Shown: positions 1-10,833 of the stretch, one piece after another
How the letters are laid out: the number at the start of each line of letters is the position of its first letter
How positions within the stretch are numbered: the stretch's first letter is position 1
DNA from: Poa pratensis
Taxonomy: Eukaryota > Streptophyta > Magnoliopsida > Poales > Poaceae
Length of the DNA: 64,000 bases
Reading direction: 5' to 3'
Assembly: GCA_947311845.1 (NCBI GenBank)
Contig: CAMZMU010000013.1
Coordinates: 739,027-803,026 of the forward strand
Notes under the pieces: generated by a model
The model's input: the letters and a program-made list of their open reading frames with translations, nothing else
Database searches by the model: none
Told to the model about the DNA's origin: nothing
Translations under genes and position numbers: made by a program

Positions 1-11
1 TTGCTACAGTT

Positions 12-506
12 TTGTTTGACTCTGGAGCATCGCATTCATTCATATCCATAGCTTTTGCAAAAGACCACAACATACCGTTCGAGAAAATGAGACGTCCCTT
101 GGTGATCTCCACTCCTGGCTCCAAATGGCAAACCGATGGGGTTACTCCTGAGGTCCCGATTACCATAGGTTACTCGTCTTTTCCTTTTGCTTTGGTAGCT
201 CTGAAGTCAAATGGCATTGATGTCATACTGGGCATGAACTGGCTAGAAAAATACCGGGCTAATCTCGATTGTGCGGCGAAGACCATTACCGTGACCACCT
301 CTTCCGGCGACATTGTAGAGTATTGGTCGGCACTATCAAGACCTCCATCTTCAGTCATTCCCCTCTCACCAGAGATCCGCCTCTACTTTATGGAAGGCGA
401 ATCCCCTCCTGAAATACACGAAATACACGTGGTGTGTGACTTCCCGGATGTGTTCCCGGAAGAATTGCCGGGCATGCCACTGATCGAAGTGTGGAGTTTG
501 TCATAG
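12..506 (+). pseudogene. Gypsy aspartic protease domain (frameshifted at its 3' end)
   Basis: The segment encodes the retroviral-type aspartic protease that would release gag and pol products in the virus-like particle. The active-site motif DSGASHSFIS lies at residues 3-12, and ILGMNWL at about residues 71-77 is the usual second landmark of plant gypsy proteases. The following [10 protein letters not shown] leads into reverse transcriptase. The frame then drifts at about base 482 and ends in VWSLS, whereas the RT frame restarts at 491 with the overlapping EFVIELM. One indel therefore separates protease from RT. The start of the protein lies outside the window. Confidence 0.9.
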
Positions 507-1147
507 AATTAATGTCAGGTACCGCTCCGATTTCCAAGAAACCCTACCGTATGCCGGTGGAAGAGTTGGCTCTGTTGAAGGAGCAAATTGATGAGCTGTT
601 AGCGAAGGATTTCATTCAGCCTAGCAGTTCACCTTGGGGTTGTCCGGTACTCTTCGTCAAGAAGAGGGATTTTACCGTTCCTCGTTTGGTCTCTGATTAT
701 AGGCCGTTGAATGCGGTGACAATCAAGAACAAGTATCCTATTCCCCGGATCAATGATCTGTTAGATCAGTTAGCTGGTGCAACAGTATTCTCCAAGATGG
801 ATCTGAGGTCAGGATACCATCAGATCAAGATCAGAAAGGAGGATATCCCAAAGACGGCATTTGTTACTCGCTATGGCTCATATGAGTATACCGTCATGTC
901 CTTTGGTCTCACCAATGCTCCAGCTACTTTCATGAGGCTCATGAACTCCATCTTCATGGATTATCTCGACAAGTTTGTCGTCATTTACATCGATGACATC
1001 CTCGTTTATTCCAAAACCGATGAAGAGCATGCCGAACATCTTCGGTTGGTTCTGACACGACTTCGAGAACACCGTCTTTATGCCAAGTTCTCCAAGTGTG
1101 AGTTCTGGTTGGATAATTGTCTTCCTTGGTCATGTGATATCCGCTAA
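491..1147 (+). pseudogene. Gypsy reverse transcriptase domain
   Basis: This segment encodes the RNA-directed DNA polymerase core of the gypsy element. Recognisable blocks are [17 protein letters not shown] at the entry, [45 protein letters not shown] and the catalytic YIDD box in [13 protein letters not shown] near base 985. These keep the normal spacing of plant gypsy RTs. Close to base 1117, KCEFW is followed by a frame change (LDNCLPW in this frame), after which the downstream part continues in another frame. The catalytic aspartates are intact, but the reading frame is broken. Confidence 0.93.
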
Positions 1148-2371
1148 TGGTGTGGCAGTCATTCCCGACAAGATTCAATCCATTCTGGATTGGAAAACTC
1201 CAATGTCAGTCAAGGACATTCGTAGCTTTCTTTGATTGGCAGGTTACTACCCCCGATTCATCGAAGGTTTCTCCAAGATAGCCAAGGCTCTGACTGACCT
1301 TCTCAAGAAGGATAGAAAGTTCGCATGGACGGACGAAGCTGAAGGGAGATTCAAAACGCTGAAAGCCAAACTCACGTCTGCTCCTGTGCTCGTCCTGCCG
1401 GACACCAGCAAGGATTTCGTCGTCTTCTGTGGCGCCTCCCTGCAAGGCTTGGGTTGTGTACTAATGCAAGAGGGCCATGTGGTGGCGTATGCTTCCCGCC
1501 AATTGAAGCCGCATGAGCACAATTACCCTACTCATGATCTAGAGCTTGCCGCTATGATTTATGCTCTGAAGCAGTGGAGACCATACCTGTTCGGTAACCG
1601 TTGCGAGATCTTTTCGGATCATAAGAGTCTGAAGTACCTCTTCACACAGCCAGATTTAAATCTCAGGCAGAGGCGTTGGTTTGAGTTAATCAAGGACTAT
1701 GATGTGAGCCTGAACTATCAACCCGGCAAAGCAAACGTCGTGGCTGACGCGCTGAGTCGGAAGTCCTATTGCAACAACCTGATGGTTGAGAAGTCTCAAC
1801 CTGCTCTTCATGAAAAGTTCGCCCGTTTGAAACTGGAAATTGTTCCCTCTGGCTACCTTGCAAATCTGGAGATCAAAGCTACTCTTGTAGACCAGATTAA
1901 GGATGCTCAGAAGCTGGATGAGGGTATCCTGAATATCAAGAAGAACATTGCTAGCGGAAAGGCCAAATGTTTCTCAGAAGATGAATCCGGAGCCGTTTAC
2001 TTTGGTGACCGTCTGGTAGTCCCAAAGAACCGGAATTTGAGGGAGCTGATCCTACAAGAAGCTCATGAATCACCTCTCTCTATTCATCCCGGTTGTACCA
2101 AAATGTACCAAGACCTTCGACCACAATTATGGTGGACCCGGATGAAACGGGAAATCGCCAAGTATGTTGCTGAATGCGACACCTGTCGTCGGGTAAAAGC
2201 AGAACATCAAAGGCCTGCCGGCACTCTCCACCCTATTGCAGTCCCCGAGTGGAAATGGGATGAAATCGGTATGGACTTCATCGCCGGGTTTCCCAGGTCT
2301 CCTAAGGGCAACAATGCTATCTGGGTAATCATTGATCGCCTGTCCAAGGTTGCCCACTTCCTACCAGTCCG
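1148..2371 (+). pseudogene. Gypsy RNase H and N-terminal integrase, truncated
   Basis: After an in-frame TGA at about 1235 (a glycine codon in relatives), the frame runs [16 protein letters not shown] into RNase H ([56 protein letters not shown]). The zinc-binding HHCC part of integrase follows: the HPG histidine near base 2090 and the paired cysteines of CDTC near 2180. The core begins at [15 protein letters not shown], with the first catalytic aspartate in the MDFI block, and reaches [13 protein letters not shown]. Host sequence then ends abruptly. The second half of the DDE core, the C-terminal domain and the 3' LTR are missing. Confidence 0.92.
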
Positions 2372-2469
2372 TGATGCTATGTTTTGACCCTCAAAATTGG
2401 TCACAGAAATGGTCATGTTTTGTCATCTGTGACCTTTTTGTGACCAAAAACGGTTGGTCAAAAGATGAG
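2371..2469. repeat. CACTA left subterminal region, interrupted
   Basis: Short motifs GGTCACAGA, TGACCTTTTTG and TGACCAAAAA recur here, as they do at 9700-9860 and inverted at 16590-16740. The segment matches the inner side of the right CACTA end from ATGCTAT onward. It stops at base 2469 because the LTR retrotransposon landed here, and it resumes at 9691. Confidence 0.75.
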
Positions 2470-3445
2470 TGTCGCAGCAGTGGAACATGGGGTTCCCCTG
2501 ATGCTGCCAAAGTGGGTCCTCCACTGGGGCCCACCAAGAAGATGGACAAGGCAAGGAGTCAGGTACAACAGATGGGTTAGCCCCATCTGCCCCAAGGATA
2601 CCCGACAAGTTCGACAGCAAGGCTCTACGGCTAAGGACCAGGCGACCTTCCGGGGTCACCCCCTCGCCCGGAGAACAAGGCGGGATACCCGCGGGTCCGC
2701 GCGCCCGGCAGGAGGTCAGGCGCGCCCCCGGGTCCTCCATCCGTACCGCCGAGAGGATAAGATTGCCAGCTCGCTGGAAGCTGGTGGAAGACTTGGGCGC
2801 CAAGATGAAGGCCGCGCCCTGGTGACGTTGCCACGAGCGTAGTTGGTGGGGCGGATAGGCTTTGTCCGTCCCACCTTTTCCAAGGGCGGACGACCACGCC
2901 GCCCTCCGGAGAATGCTTGGAGGAGAGGACGCCACGTCTCCTCCAAGGACAGCCGAGGGGTTTTCCCGCCAAAACCCATCACGCCCCTCGCGTGCCCATG
3001 TCGGATCCCCTTAGCCTATAAAAGGAGGACCATGGCACTGGAGGAAAGGGAACGGAACAGAACAGAAGAAAGAGAAGCAAGCTAGAGCTCAGGCAAAACT
3101 AGACTAGGGTTCGGAGGGTAGAGAGAGAGGTGATCTCCCCAGGGTAGGATCTGCTCTTCGTCTACCTCGGCCGAAACTCTGCCGGGTTCACCCCAGAACA
3201 CCCTTGTACATTACACCATGATGAACCTCTCAATCCAGACATGCAGGTGTAGGGCTTTTAGCCTCCGGGCGGCCTGAACCTGGGTAACTCCGTGTGTCTC
3301 TCTGTGTTGCTTGCCCTCTCCCACCGACGAAGAACTTGGCGACCTTGCTCCCGGGTAAGGCGTCTTCCAGCCTCCTTCGCGCCCCGTGCCGAACCTAAAA
3401 AGGGGGTACCATCTACTCCTAGTGTCCGTCACCAGAGACACGACA
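2470..3445 (+). repeat. 5' LTR of the non-autonomous element
   Basis: This long terminal repeat of 976 bp has TG...CA ends. It carries the promoter (TATA box at 3017-3023) and a transcribed leader ending in a typical R/U5 stretch. It is near-identical to the repeat at 8709-9685. Confidence 0.95.
3017..3023 (+). promoter_or_regulatory. TATA box of the LTR promoter
   Basis: TATAAAA lies in the context CCTATAAAAGGAGG, about 550 bp into the LTR. Purine-rich leader sequence follows it. The copy in the 3' LTR is at 9256-9262. It is the likely start of sense (gag-strand) transcription. Confidence 0.75.
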
Positions 3446-3446
3446 T

Positions 3447-3466
3447 CTGGCGCGCCAGGTAGGGGG
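3447..3466 (+). other. Primer-binding site region
   Basis: Immediately after the 5' LTR lies CTGGCGCGCCAGGTAGGGGG, the position where a tRNA 3' end primes minus-strand DNA synthesis. TGGCGC-type sites are common in grass gypsy elements. I did not assign the tRNA species. Confidence 0.55.
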
Positions 3467-3596
3467 TGCAAGCGCTGGATTTATCTTCTTCTTCATCAAC
3501 CTCAAGTTCTGCGTCAAGTTCATCGACAAGTTCTACGTCATGCACTTCGTCCGGGATCAGATCTGAGTCGAGCTCTCCGACCGTCTCGAGACCTTC

Positions 3597-4440
3597 GTGA
3601 GCTCTGCGTTCGCGGCAGATTCAGCCTGTTTCTCGTCCGCGACGGAAGTTGCCCTGAACTCTTCTTCTCCAACAAGGTCATCAGCACCCTCCGGCCAAGG
3701 TGGACGGTCGCCTCATCAGCAAGCGGGAAAAATGTCAGGAACTCGGGAGGTCCTTGGTGAGCCAGCAAGTCAGTCAAATCGGAACAGCTGGGGGCTAGGG
3801 GAAGCTCTGGGTGCAGCCCGAGCGCTTCTCTCTTTCCCACCAGATCAGTGCAAGAACGATCCCCGTGCGAAGGCATGGATCGCTAGCTTGGAAAGTCTGT
3901 TGAACTATGCTCACCAATGCCACGCTCCCGCGAGTTCTGCACCAACTATCGATGCCGGCACCACCATCCCTGCACCAGCACCGCCGGAGGAAGTGCGGCC
4001 CGAAGATCCTCATGGCAAGAAGCCCATGGAGTCTCTCCACGAAGGCACTGGCCAGAGCTCCAATCCCCGGCGCTCCCGGGAGGAAATGGAGGATCGGGCG
4101 GGCCCGCACCTCCGAACCTGCTGCACACCGTACCCGGCGACCGTCCTCGATCTCTATCGCCTGGAACAAGAGACGGGGGAGACGCTGCGTCATTACATCT
4201 GGAGGTTCGGGGCGTCGTCGACCGCATTCCCCCGGCTGATCTCCGAGAAGTCTCCGTAATCGCTGTCTTCCACGTCAATGTCCGCAACCTGAAAATGCGC
4301 TAGAAACTGAGCCTCCATGCTGTGGAAACGTTGGAGGACCTGTGGAACATAGCTGACCGATGTGCCAGGGAGAGGAAGCTCTCAACCTTCCTCCCCGCCA
4401 GACTCGCTGAAACATGTCACTGCAAGATGTACCCGGAAGT
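3597..4440 (+). pseudogene. Gag relic of the non-autonomous LTR element
   Basis: A 220-residue frame ends in LYRLEQETGETLRHYIWRFG, which matches the retrotransposon gag signature in which a tyrosine/leucine-rich helix is followed by ETLR-Y-RRF. After the stop at 4257-4259 another frame continues with AVFHVNVRNLKMR and then a degraded KLS...LADRCARERK-like stretch to about 4400. This again is gag-like but is interrupted by stops. The upstream part (PASQSNRNSWGLGEA) is low-complexity linker. The protein would form the particle shell but is broken here, and no CCHC zinc knuckle is visible. Confidence 0.7.
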
Positions 4441-4444
4441 ATCA

Positions 4445-4925
4445 AGTTACCAATCCAAGGGCTCCTGTGATCAATAAAAGATAAGTGCTCCTTGAGCAAG
4501 TCCTCTCTGTGTATAGCTATCTATTTTGCGGGTATAAAACATGTGTAAAAATCGGGAACGTGGCTCGACCGTCGAGCGAGCACTCATGGGGTAGCGACTC
4601 TCCCGGGGGTAAAAAGCGGTGCGAGACCTGATACTTCCCGGGGACGTGCGTGCCAACAGAGTGAGCGGCCTTCTGGGAATCGGTAGGGCTTGTGAGCGCA
4701 TTCCTGACCGGTCAGGGCCTCACAGGTAAGCTTACACCCCGAAGGATCCCTCAAAAAGACGTGGAGACAGTAAAAACATGCTAAGCTCAGTAAAAATACT
4801 CGCAAAGTAGAGTAGCAAAGCAAGTTCTAGCATATTACATCCAAGTTTTGGAGTCAAAGCATGAAATCTGACTCAGAGTTTTATTACATTTGGGGCACGA
4901 GGTGCTCGAATGTTTTGCAGGAAAT
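4445..4925. other. Internal spacer between gag relic and antisense gene
   Basis: About 480 bp lack coding potential. The stretch CTCCTGTGATCAATAAAAG near 4465 includes an AATAAA-like signal on the plus strand and could serve as a polyadenylation region for the sense gag transcript. Nothing else was recognised. Confidence 0.4.
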
Positions 4926-7900
4926 CTAACGGCGCGGGAACATCTTCGTGGCAATTGCGGTCGCGGGAGCGTTCACCGCCTGGCGGGAATCCTCGGAAGG
5001 GGACGATGCCGCGAAATTCGGCATGACGGCACCCGGGTTGGCCTCCCGGAACGCCGCCATCACTGAAGTTGCTGTCAGCTTGCTCGCCTCATGCTTATCA
5101 CGAACTAGTTGGCTGGCCATCTTGTTCTTGAAGGATCGAACGTCGACAGCAACCTTCATGATGAACTCCGCGACAAGGGGCAAGCTCTGGCAGTTCGGCT
5201 CCAACTTTGGAAGTGCAGTGCCCAGTTTCAGCCGCTCCACCCGGAACGTAGCCTCTTGGCAGGCTTCCGCAATCTTGGCAAGACCTTCCTGATTGGAGCG
5301 GCGAAGCTCCGACAGTTCAGTTGACGCTTGGGAGTTGGCCTGGGCCAGCTCCTGGTTGTTCTCTTTCAACCTCGCAAGCTCGTCATTCCGCGTCTTCATA
5401 GACTCTTCGAGTTCAGATATCTTCTGGCCATCTTTCTCGGCCTGCTGCTGCAAAGCGCGGACGGACTCTTGCTCCTGGTGGAGGGTTTTCTTGATATCCT
5501 CGATGATCTGGTTGTTTTCCTCCTCCTTAAGCTGGCGGCTCTTGATCTCCTTGTCCTTGGCCTCGAGCGCCTCCTGGTGGAGGTCAGCGGCATCTTTCAG
5601 ACGCCGCTCCGTTTCCTGCTCCAGCTGCAGCTTCTGGCTTTCCAAGGATTTAATCTTTCCAGCCAGCTCGTCCTCCCGGGACGCCAATTGCAGCTCCCTC
5701 TCCGCCACAGCCTGCTCGCGTCGGTTGTACTCAGCTTTCCGCTCTGCACCTTTCCGCTCAAGGGACTCACGCAGGCTGGAAACTTGAACCGCGAGGCGGT
5801 TGAGCTTACCCATTCCCCTCTGGATCAGATCTTCGGCTTTCCCAATCGCCTCCACGATGGCCGCCTCGCGACCTCTACTCCTCTTCCAATTGATGCATTC
5901 CGCGGAGAATGGCGTCCATGGCGTTTCTCCACTGATAATGATCTGGGGAGCCACCTCTGAAGAACTCCCCGGGGCACTGGCAGCTTTCGAACGCTTGGCA
6001 GCGAGGTCCTCCTTGATCCTCGTCAACTCGGCGATCTCTTCACTGGCTCCCGAATCCGTGGAGAAATTGGTGAACGTCCTCAGAATCTGCCCGGTCATCA
6101 GCGAGCTCTCCAGCAAGTCAAGGGAGACCTCGGGACCCGGCGCGTCACTACGGTTTTGGCCTGGAGCAGGGGTCATAGTTTGGGTCCCAGCCGCGCGTGA
6201 GCTGGGCGCGCCTTTGGACACCTCTTGGCCATCCGAAGGAGTAAAGGAGGGCGGCTTTTCTTGGCTGGCAACGCCAAGCAGGTCACCCGGGGAAAAGACA
6301 TTCGCCACAGAAGCATCTGGAAGCAAGAAAATGTCAAGCATATTGGAGACATGAAACAAGAGCGGCGTAACCCGTGAACCTGAGTATACCTGCTTGCTCC
6401 GGCGGACTAGCGTCTGGACCTTCTCTAGGGCGGGCCGGGGAGGCCACAGTCGCGCTCCCCACCCCGCTCCCGCGACGACCATCAACTTCCGCCAATGGGG
6501 GAGGGAACATCCCTCCGCCCAAGCTCCGAAGCTAGTAGCGGTGTCATCTTCCGCCGCGTCGCGCCGCCTTTTGCTGGTCTCCAGGGAAAGTGAGCCCCTG
6601 CACCGACACATGGTCACTTTCCTTGGGGAGGAGAAAAATGCAAAAAGTTGGAAGAAGTTTGGGGAAAAGCTTACTCCCGGGCGCGCTTGCTCCCCAAGGA
6701 CACCGGCACCTCCGCAGACCCGGCGGAGGAGGCGTGGGGGCTCTGCTGATGCTCGCCCGGAGAAGTGACTGGTCCCGCCACAGGAGGCGAACGGTGGGGG
6801 GACACCCTTGGCCGTGGGGCCAAGACAAAGTCGGCCGCGGCGATCTCCACATCCATGAGGTCGCCATCGCCGCCTACCACCTCTGCGGGCGGGAAAAGAA
6901 TGCTTGCCCCCGGATCGGGGACCACGGCGGTCTCCGGAGAGCGGCGCGGGGAAGAAATCTTCTCCCCCGCGTCCTCACCATCGTCGTCATCTTCGTCGCC
7001 ATCGCCGTCTTCACCATCGTCCTCATCGTCGCTGCCGACATCGTCGCCAGTGGCGGCCTCGTTGCCGTCGCCGCCGTCTTCGTCATCAGAGCCAGCGGAT
7101 TCCTCCCCGGATTCCTCTTCTTCGCTCTCTTCTTCAGACTCAGGGAGTTCTCCTTCCTCGTCAGAACTAGAGGGAGCCTTGGCCTTCCGGGTTGACGTCC
7201 TAGCAGGTTTGGGCCCGTGGTCAGAGCGGCCCACAATTCCGAGGGCATTGCAAGTCGGCATTGACTTCAGAATCTTTGCCTTCTCCGGGTCGTCACACAG
7301 GGGCCGGAATCCTGCCGGCAGCTCGTACTTGACATCCCGGGTAAACATCCCGATCATGTTGTCCCGGAGGAGGGCGCGGTCCATATCAGGACTCCTCAGA
7401 CGAGATGGGTCCAGGGGACCCTGGAAGTCCCAAGCTGGGTGTGGCCGCTTCTGCAGAGGCGCCAGGCGATTGCGAAGGAAGTGGGCAACAATGGCAGCTC
7501 CGGAAACTCCTTTCTCGCGAAGGAGCTTGAAGCGTGTTACCGCAGCCGAAAGATCGTCATCCTGGAGGCTGACGCACCTCCAGGTCTCCAGCTCACCGGA
7601 TGTTCCGTCGGTTCCTCCAGGAGTGACAGAGCTTCTGGCACCTCGACCAAGAACCAGCGTTGCCTCCACTCGTCCCACTTGGACTTGATTGGCAAGTGAG
7701 GGTAGTTCAGTTTGACCTTCTGGCGGAAGCAGAAGGTGACACCGCCCCCCATCCAGCCATCTTTCCCGATGCGGGGGTAGAAGAAGTGGCGGAACAGAGC
7801 CACGGATGGCATCACCCCGACGAACGCTTCGCAAGCATAGGCGAAAACCGTCAAATCCAAGATCGCGCCCGGGGTCAGATGCAGAAGCCTCAACCCGTAC

Positions 7901-8268
7901 GCGCGCAAGATCTCTAGAAAGAAATTTGAGAAGGGAGGAACGAGTCCCATCAGCACGAAGCCGTCAAAAATCGGGATCTGCCCAGGCGCCCTGGTCTCCG
8001 AAGGCGGGAAAACCTTCGTCGGCACTCGAGCAGGAGCATCAGGCGCCTCGTCGGACTCCATCACTCCGAGGTGCCTGGCCTTCCGCATCATCTCGGCGTT
8101 GTCAGCATAGTCGCTCGGGAACAAGGCATGCTGCCTGCGAAGCTCAGCCCGCTCGGCGCTGCGCTCCGATCTCCGCCGCGCCCTTTCGGATCTGGGAGAT
8201 AGCTCCTGCCTCAAGAGTGAAGACCTGCTGACCCTCTTCTTTCGAGCCGCAACCTTCAATCGCGCCAT
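4926..8268 (-). CDS. Antisense gene of the LTR element: putative gypsy-type transposon domain plus acidic linker plus long coiled coil
   Basis: Read on the minus strand from ATG at 8268 (MARLKVAARKK), the protein has a basic N terminus. A domain at about 8000-7600 (PIFDGFVLMGLVPPF, ILRAYGLRLLHLTPGAI, FRHFFYPRI) then resembles the Pfam 'putative gypsy type transposon' family. Next come an RLAPLQKR block, a long acidic Ser/Glu/Asp tract (7200-6950), and after an intron at 6598-6674 a second exon with a coiled coil of roughly 200 residues. A frameshift near 7600 breaks the first exon; otherwise the frame is open over 3.3 kb. Family precedent: antisense ORFs of this kind are known in Tat-type gypsy elements. 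Its function is unknown. An ATG further upstream at 8430 is also open. Confidence 0.7.
6598..6674 (-). other. Predicted 77-nt intron in the antisense gene
   Basis: On the minus strand the first exon ends ...CGGGA with donor GTAAGC at 6674-6669. The acceptor GTGCAG ends at 6598. Joining the exons keeps the frame exactly (RARE then GSLSLETSKRRRD) and removes the stop codon that lies just inside the intron. Size and borders are typical of plant introns. A second possible intron at about 6390-6318 (CAG|GTATAC to TTCCAG) would shift the frame and is less likely. Confidence 0.68.
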
Positions 8269-8708
8269 TGAAGCAGAAGGAGAGCTGCGGCGGCGGACGG
8301 CAGAGGCGGCGGCCCGAAGCTGGGAGAGGGAGATAGAAATGGAGGCGGCGATTTGGGGATTTCGGAAGATCTGGGGAAGCAACGGCCACAGTACTGCGAG
8401 GCGTGACTCATAAGGCATCCCACGCGTCACGTCGCGGACCCATTACTTCGACTGATGCGGGGATCGAGGGAACGTTCCGCTTCAAGCGCTCCCTCCCGTT
8501 GGATTCAAGATAGACGTTGGCCGTCCGTGCGAACCGCAATGTTCGCCGCGACCAAGTCCAAGAGAAGCTCGGGGGCTCGTCTCTATTTCGCCCTGGCGAG
8601 CCTCGGGCAAAGCAGGCAAGGCGCCGGGTACCCAATTTGGCCAACTCTTTGGCCATAGCCCCGGCAGCAGCTGGAGCAAGAGCCGCCGGGACCATGCCCG
8701 GGGGCTAC
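8269..8708. other. 3' internal region with polypurine tract
   Basis: On the plus strand this is the untranslated end of the retrotransposon, and CATGCCCGGGGGCTAC at 8693-8708 is the likely polypurine tract next to the 3' LTR. On the minus strand the same stretch would be the 5' leader and promoter of the antisense gene. The run of GC-rich, ATG-poor sequence with CT repeats near 8310 fits a plant 5' untranslated region. Confidence 0.5.
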
Positions 8709-9685
8709 TGTCGCAGCAGTGGAACATGGGGTTCCCCTGATGCTGCCAAAGTGGGTCCTCCACTGGGGCCCACCAATAAGATGGACAAGGCAAGGAGTCA
8801 GGTATAGCAGATGGGTTAGCCCCATCTGCCCCAAAGATACCCGACAAGTTCGACAGCAAGGCTCTGCGGCTAAGGACCAGGCGACCTTCCGGGGTCACCC
8901 CCTCGCCCGGAGAACAAGGCGGGATACCCGCGGGTCCGCGCGCCCGGTAGGAGGTCAGGCGCGCCCCCGGGTCCTCCATCCGTACAGCTGAGAGGATAAG
9001 ATCGCCAGCTCGCTGGAAGCTGGTGGAAGACTTGGGCGCCAAGATGAAGGCCGCGCCCTGGTGACGTTGCCACGAGCGTAGTTGGTGGGGCGGACAGGCT
9101 TTGTCCGTCCCACCTTTTCCAAGGGCGGACGACCACGCTGCCCTCCGGAGAATGCTTGGAGGAGAGGACGCCACGTCTCCTCCAAGCACCGCCGAGGGGT
9201 TTTCCCGCCAAAACCCTTCACGCCCCTCGCGTGCCCATGTCGGATCCCCTTAGCCTATAAAAGGAGGACCATGGCACCGGAGGAAAGGGATCGAAACGGA
9301 ACAGAAGAAAGAGAAGCAAGCTAGAGCTCAGGCAAGACTAGACTAGGGTTCGGAGGGTAGAGAGAGAGGTGATCTCCCCAGGGCAGGATCTGCTCTTCGT
9401 CTACCTCCGGCTGAAACTCTGCTGGGTTCACCCCAGAACACCCTTGTACATTACACCATGATGAACCTCTCAATCCAGACATGCAGGAGTAGGGCTTTTA
9501 GCCTCCGGGCGGCCTGAACCTGGGTAACTACGTGTGTCTCTCTGTGTTGTTTGCCCTCTCCCACCGACGAAGAACTTGGCGACCTTGCTCCCGGGTAAGG
9601 CGCCTTCCAGCCTCCTTCGCGCCCCATGCCGAACCTAAAAAGGGAGTACCATCTACTCCCGGTATCCGTCACCCGAGACACGACA
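8709..9685 (+). repeat. 3' LTR of the non-autonomous element
   Basis: This repeat of 977 bp is near-identical to 2470-3445, with a TATA box at 9256-9262. It is followed by the ATGAG target duplication and the resumed CACTA subterminal sequence. Confidence 0.95.
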
Positions 9686-9690
9686 ATGAG

Positions 9691-10036
9691 CGACACTAAT
9701 GACACAATGTGACCTTTTTTTGGGATTGGTCAAGGACGCTTGTGACCAAAAATAAAGGTCACAGATTTTATGACCAATTGTTTTGGTCACTACCAATTTG
9801 GGAAGTCCACGTAGGATCCAACGTGGCAGAGATGACGTGGCAAATTTGTGACCACATAAAATGGTCGTAGACCAGAATCAGCCCGGTCCGTTTCGGCTGT
9901 CTACTTGGGCCGGCCCAATAAATTAGCCCATTTAATATTTTTCCATGTCTATTTCGTTCGGCTACATGGGCTGAGGCCAACAATTTGGCCATTCTATTTG
10001 TTGGGCCGTGGCCTTTTTATTTTTCATAAGCTAGTC
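9691..10036. repeat. CACTA left subterminal repeats, second part
   Basis: GTGACCAAAA, GGTCACAGA, TTGGTCACTA and similar 9-10 bp motifs recur in both orientations up to about 9870. Unique AT-rich sequence (GGCCCAATAAATTAGCCC) follows. Such motifs are transposase-binding sites in characterised CACTA elements, which is family knowledge. Confidence 0.7.
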
Positions 10037-10200
10037 GGATGGGACCCTGCTGTCAGGATCTATGTGGGACCGAGATGTCAGGTTCTCGAAGGTGGGACCA
10101 AGCCGTCAGGCACTGGACGGTGGGACCCAGCTGTCAGGCACTGGACGGTGGGACCCAGCTGTCAGGGTCTGGACTGTGGGAGCCATCAATCAGGTTCTAG
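10037..10200 (+). repeat. Minisatellite, GGGACC-AGCTGTCAGG type
   Basis: About five imperfect units of 28-33 bp contain TGGGACC(CA)GCTGTCAGG followed by a TCTGGA/ACTGGACGG spacer. The same core (TGGGTCCCACATGTCAG) makes the larger array at 15834-16375 near the other end of the CACTA, in the same orientation. Confidence 0.8.
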
Positions 10201-10667
10201 AAGGAATGTCCAATAGTCAGACATGCTATTTTCATATTTAGTTTCCAACAAACAAATAACCAATATTTAAATCTGAACAGATAGAAAAACAAAGGTAATA
10301 TTTCAAATAAGAGCCATGATCCATGATTAGTCTGTTATATGATAAAACACAGATACAGTGGTATCACAGTATTACAAGCTCTACAAGTATAACAAACAAA
10401 AGTGCAATACAAGCTCCATGTGTCTTCAATCTTCTTCAGCAATCACAAACCGGGCTCCTGCTCCTGCTTCTGCCAATCTTATATTGCATGGAACTCCTGT
10501 AAGTTACAGGAAACCCACATTTTTAGTGCCAGTGAATGTAATGTCTACTACTAACAACCAGTTGGTACAAATCACTTTCAGTCAAGTTGACAGAATCGAC
10601 TGCTACCACATTCTTAGTCAAGTTGACACAATCGATCATGGCAGAGCAAGTTGTGGAAGCTATATAC

Positions 10668-10833
10668 CTGTTTCAGCTGTCCCATCAGTTCGGAAGGGAT
10701 GACTATCTGGCAACTGGAAGCATTCCAGGCAGGATCCTTGAAGCAGAGCTTGATTATGTCGACGACGTACTTCCTGGTGCCGGTCATGTTGCCGGCCAGA
10801 AGGCACGCTTCTCCACGACTCAGGTTGCCACGT
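10668..10833 (-). pseudogene. Captured gene exon inside the CACTA
   Basis: On the minus strand an acceptor (AATCTAG) at 10834 opens a 166-nt exon, and a donor (CAG|GTATATA) closes it at 10668. The one frame open throughout reads RGNLSRGEACLLAGNMTG, then TRKYVVDIIKLCFKDPAWN and ASSCQIVIPSELMGQLKQ, which has a protein-like composition unlike the surrounding AT-rich DNA. I do not recognise the family. The most likely explanation is a host gene fragment acquired by the transposon (Pack-type capture), together with the leader-like block at 12120-12720. It is not known to be expressed. Confidence 0.45.

Larger units (their letters stand above)
1..2371 (+). mobile_element. Gypsy LTR retrotransposon, truncated 3' half of gag-pol
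   Basis: This is an internal fragment of a Ty3/gypsy element read on the plus strand, with protease, reverse transcriptase, RNase H and the first part of integrase in that order. The order protease-RT-RNase H-integrase defines gypsy. The RNase H to integrase wording ([11 protein letters not shown], then [12 protein letters not shown]) is of the chromovirus (Tekay/Del-like) kind, which is family knowledge and not proven here. The element has no LTR in the window: the 5' part lies before base 1 and the 3' part is lost at about 2371, where CACTA sequence begins. It carries at least two frameshifts (about 482 and 1117) and one in-frame stop (about 1235), so it is dead. Confidence 0.93.
2470..9685 (+). 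mobile_element. Non-autonomous LTR retrotransposon with antisense gene, complete
   Basis: Two LTRs of 976 and 977 bp (2470-3445 and 8709-9685) begin TGTCGCAGCAG and end ACGACA. The element is flanked by a perfect 5-bp target duplication, ATGAG, at 2465-2469 and 9686-9690. The internal region of 5.26 kb has a gag relic on the plus strand and a long spliced ORF on the minus strand. No protease, RT, RNase H or integrase is visible, so movement would depend on an autonomous partner. LTR differences are scattered single bases, implying a moderately old insertion. The family name was not determined. Confidence 0.95.

Noticed and set aside
6765..7688. Long plus-strand frame rich in SSSSPSPSSPS within the LTR element.
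   Set aside because: It is the complement of the acidic Glu/Asp tract of the antisense gene, where GAC/GAG codons read as Ser/Pro-rich sequence.
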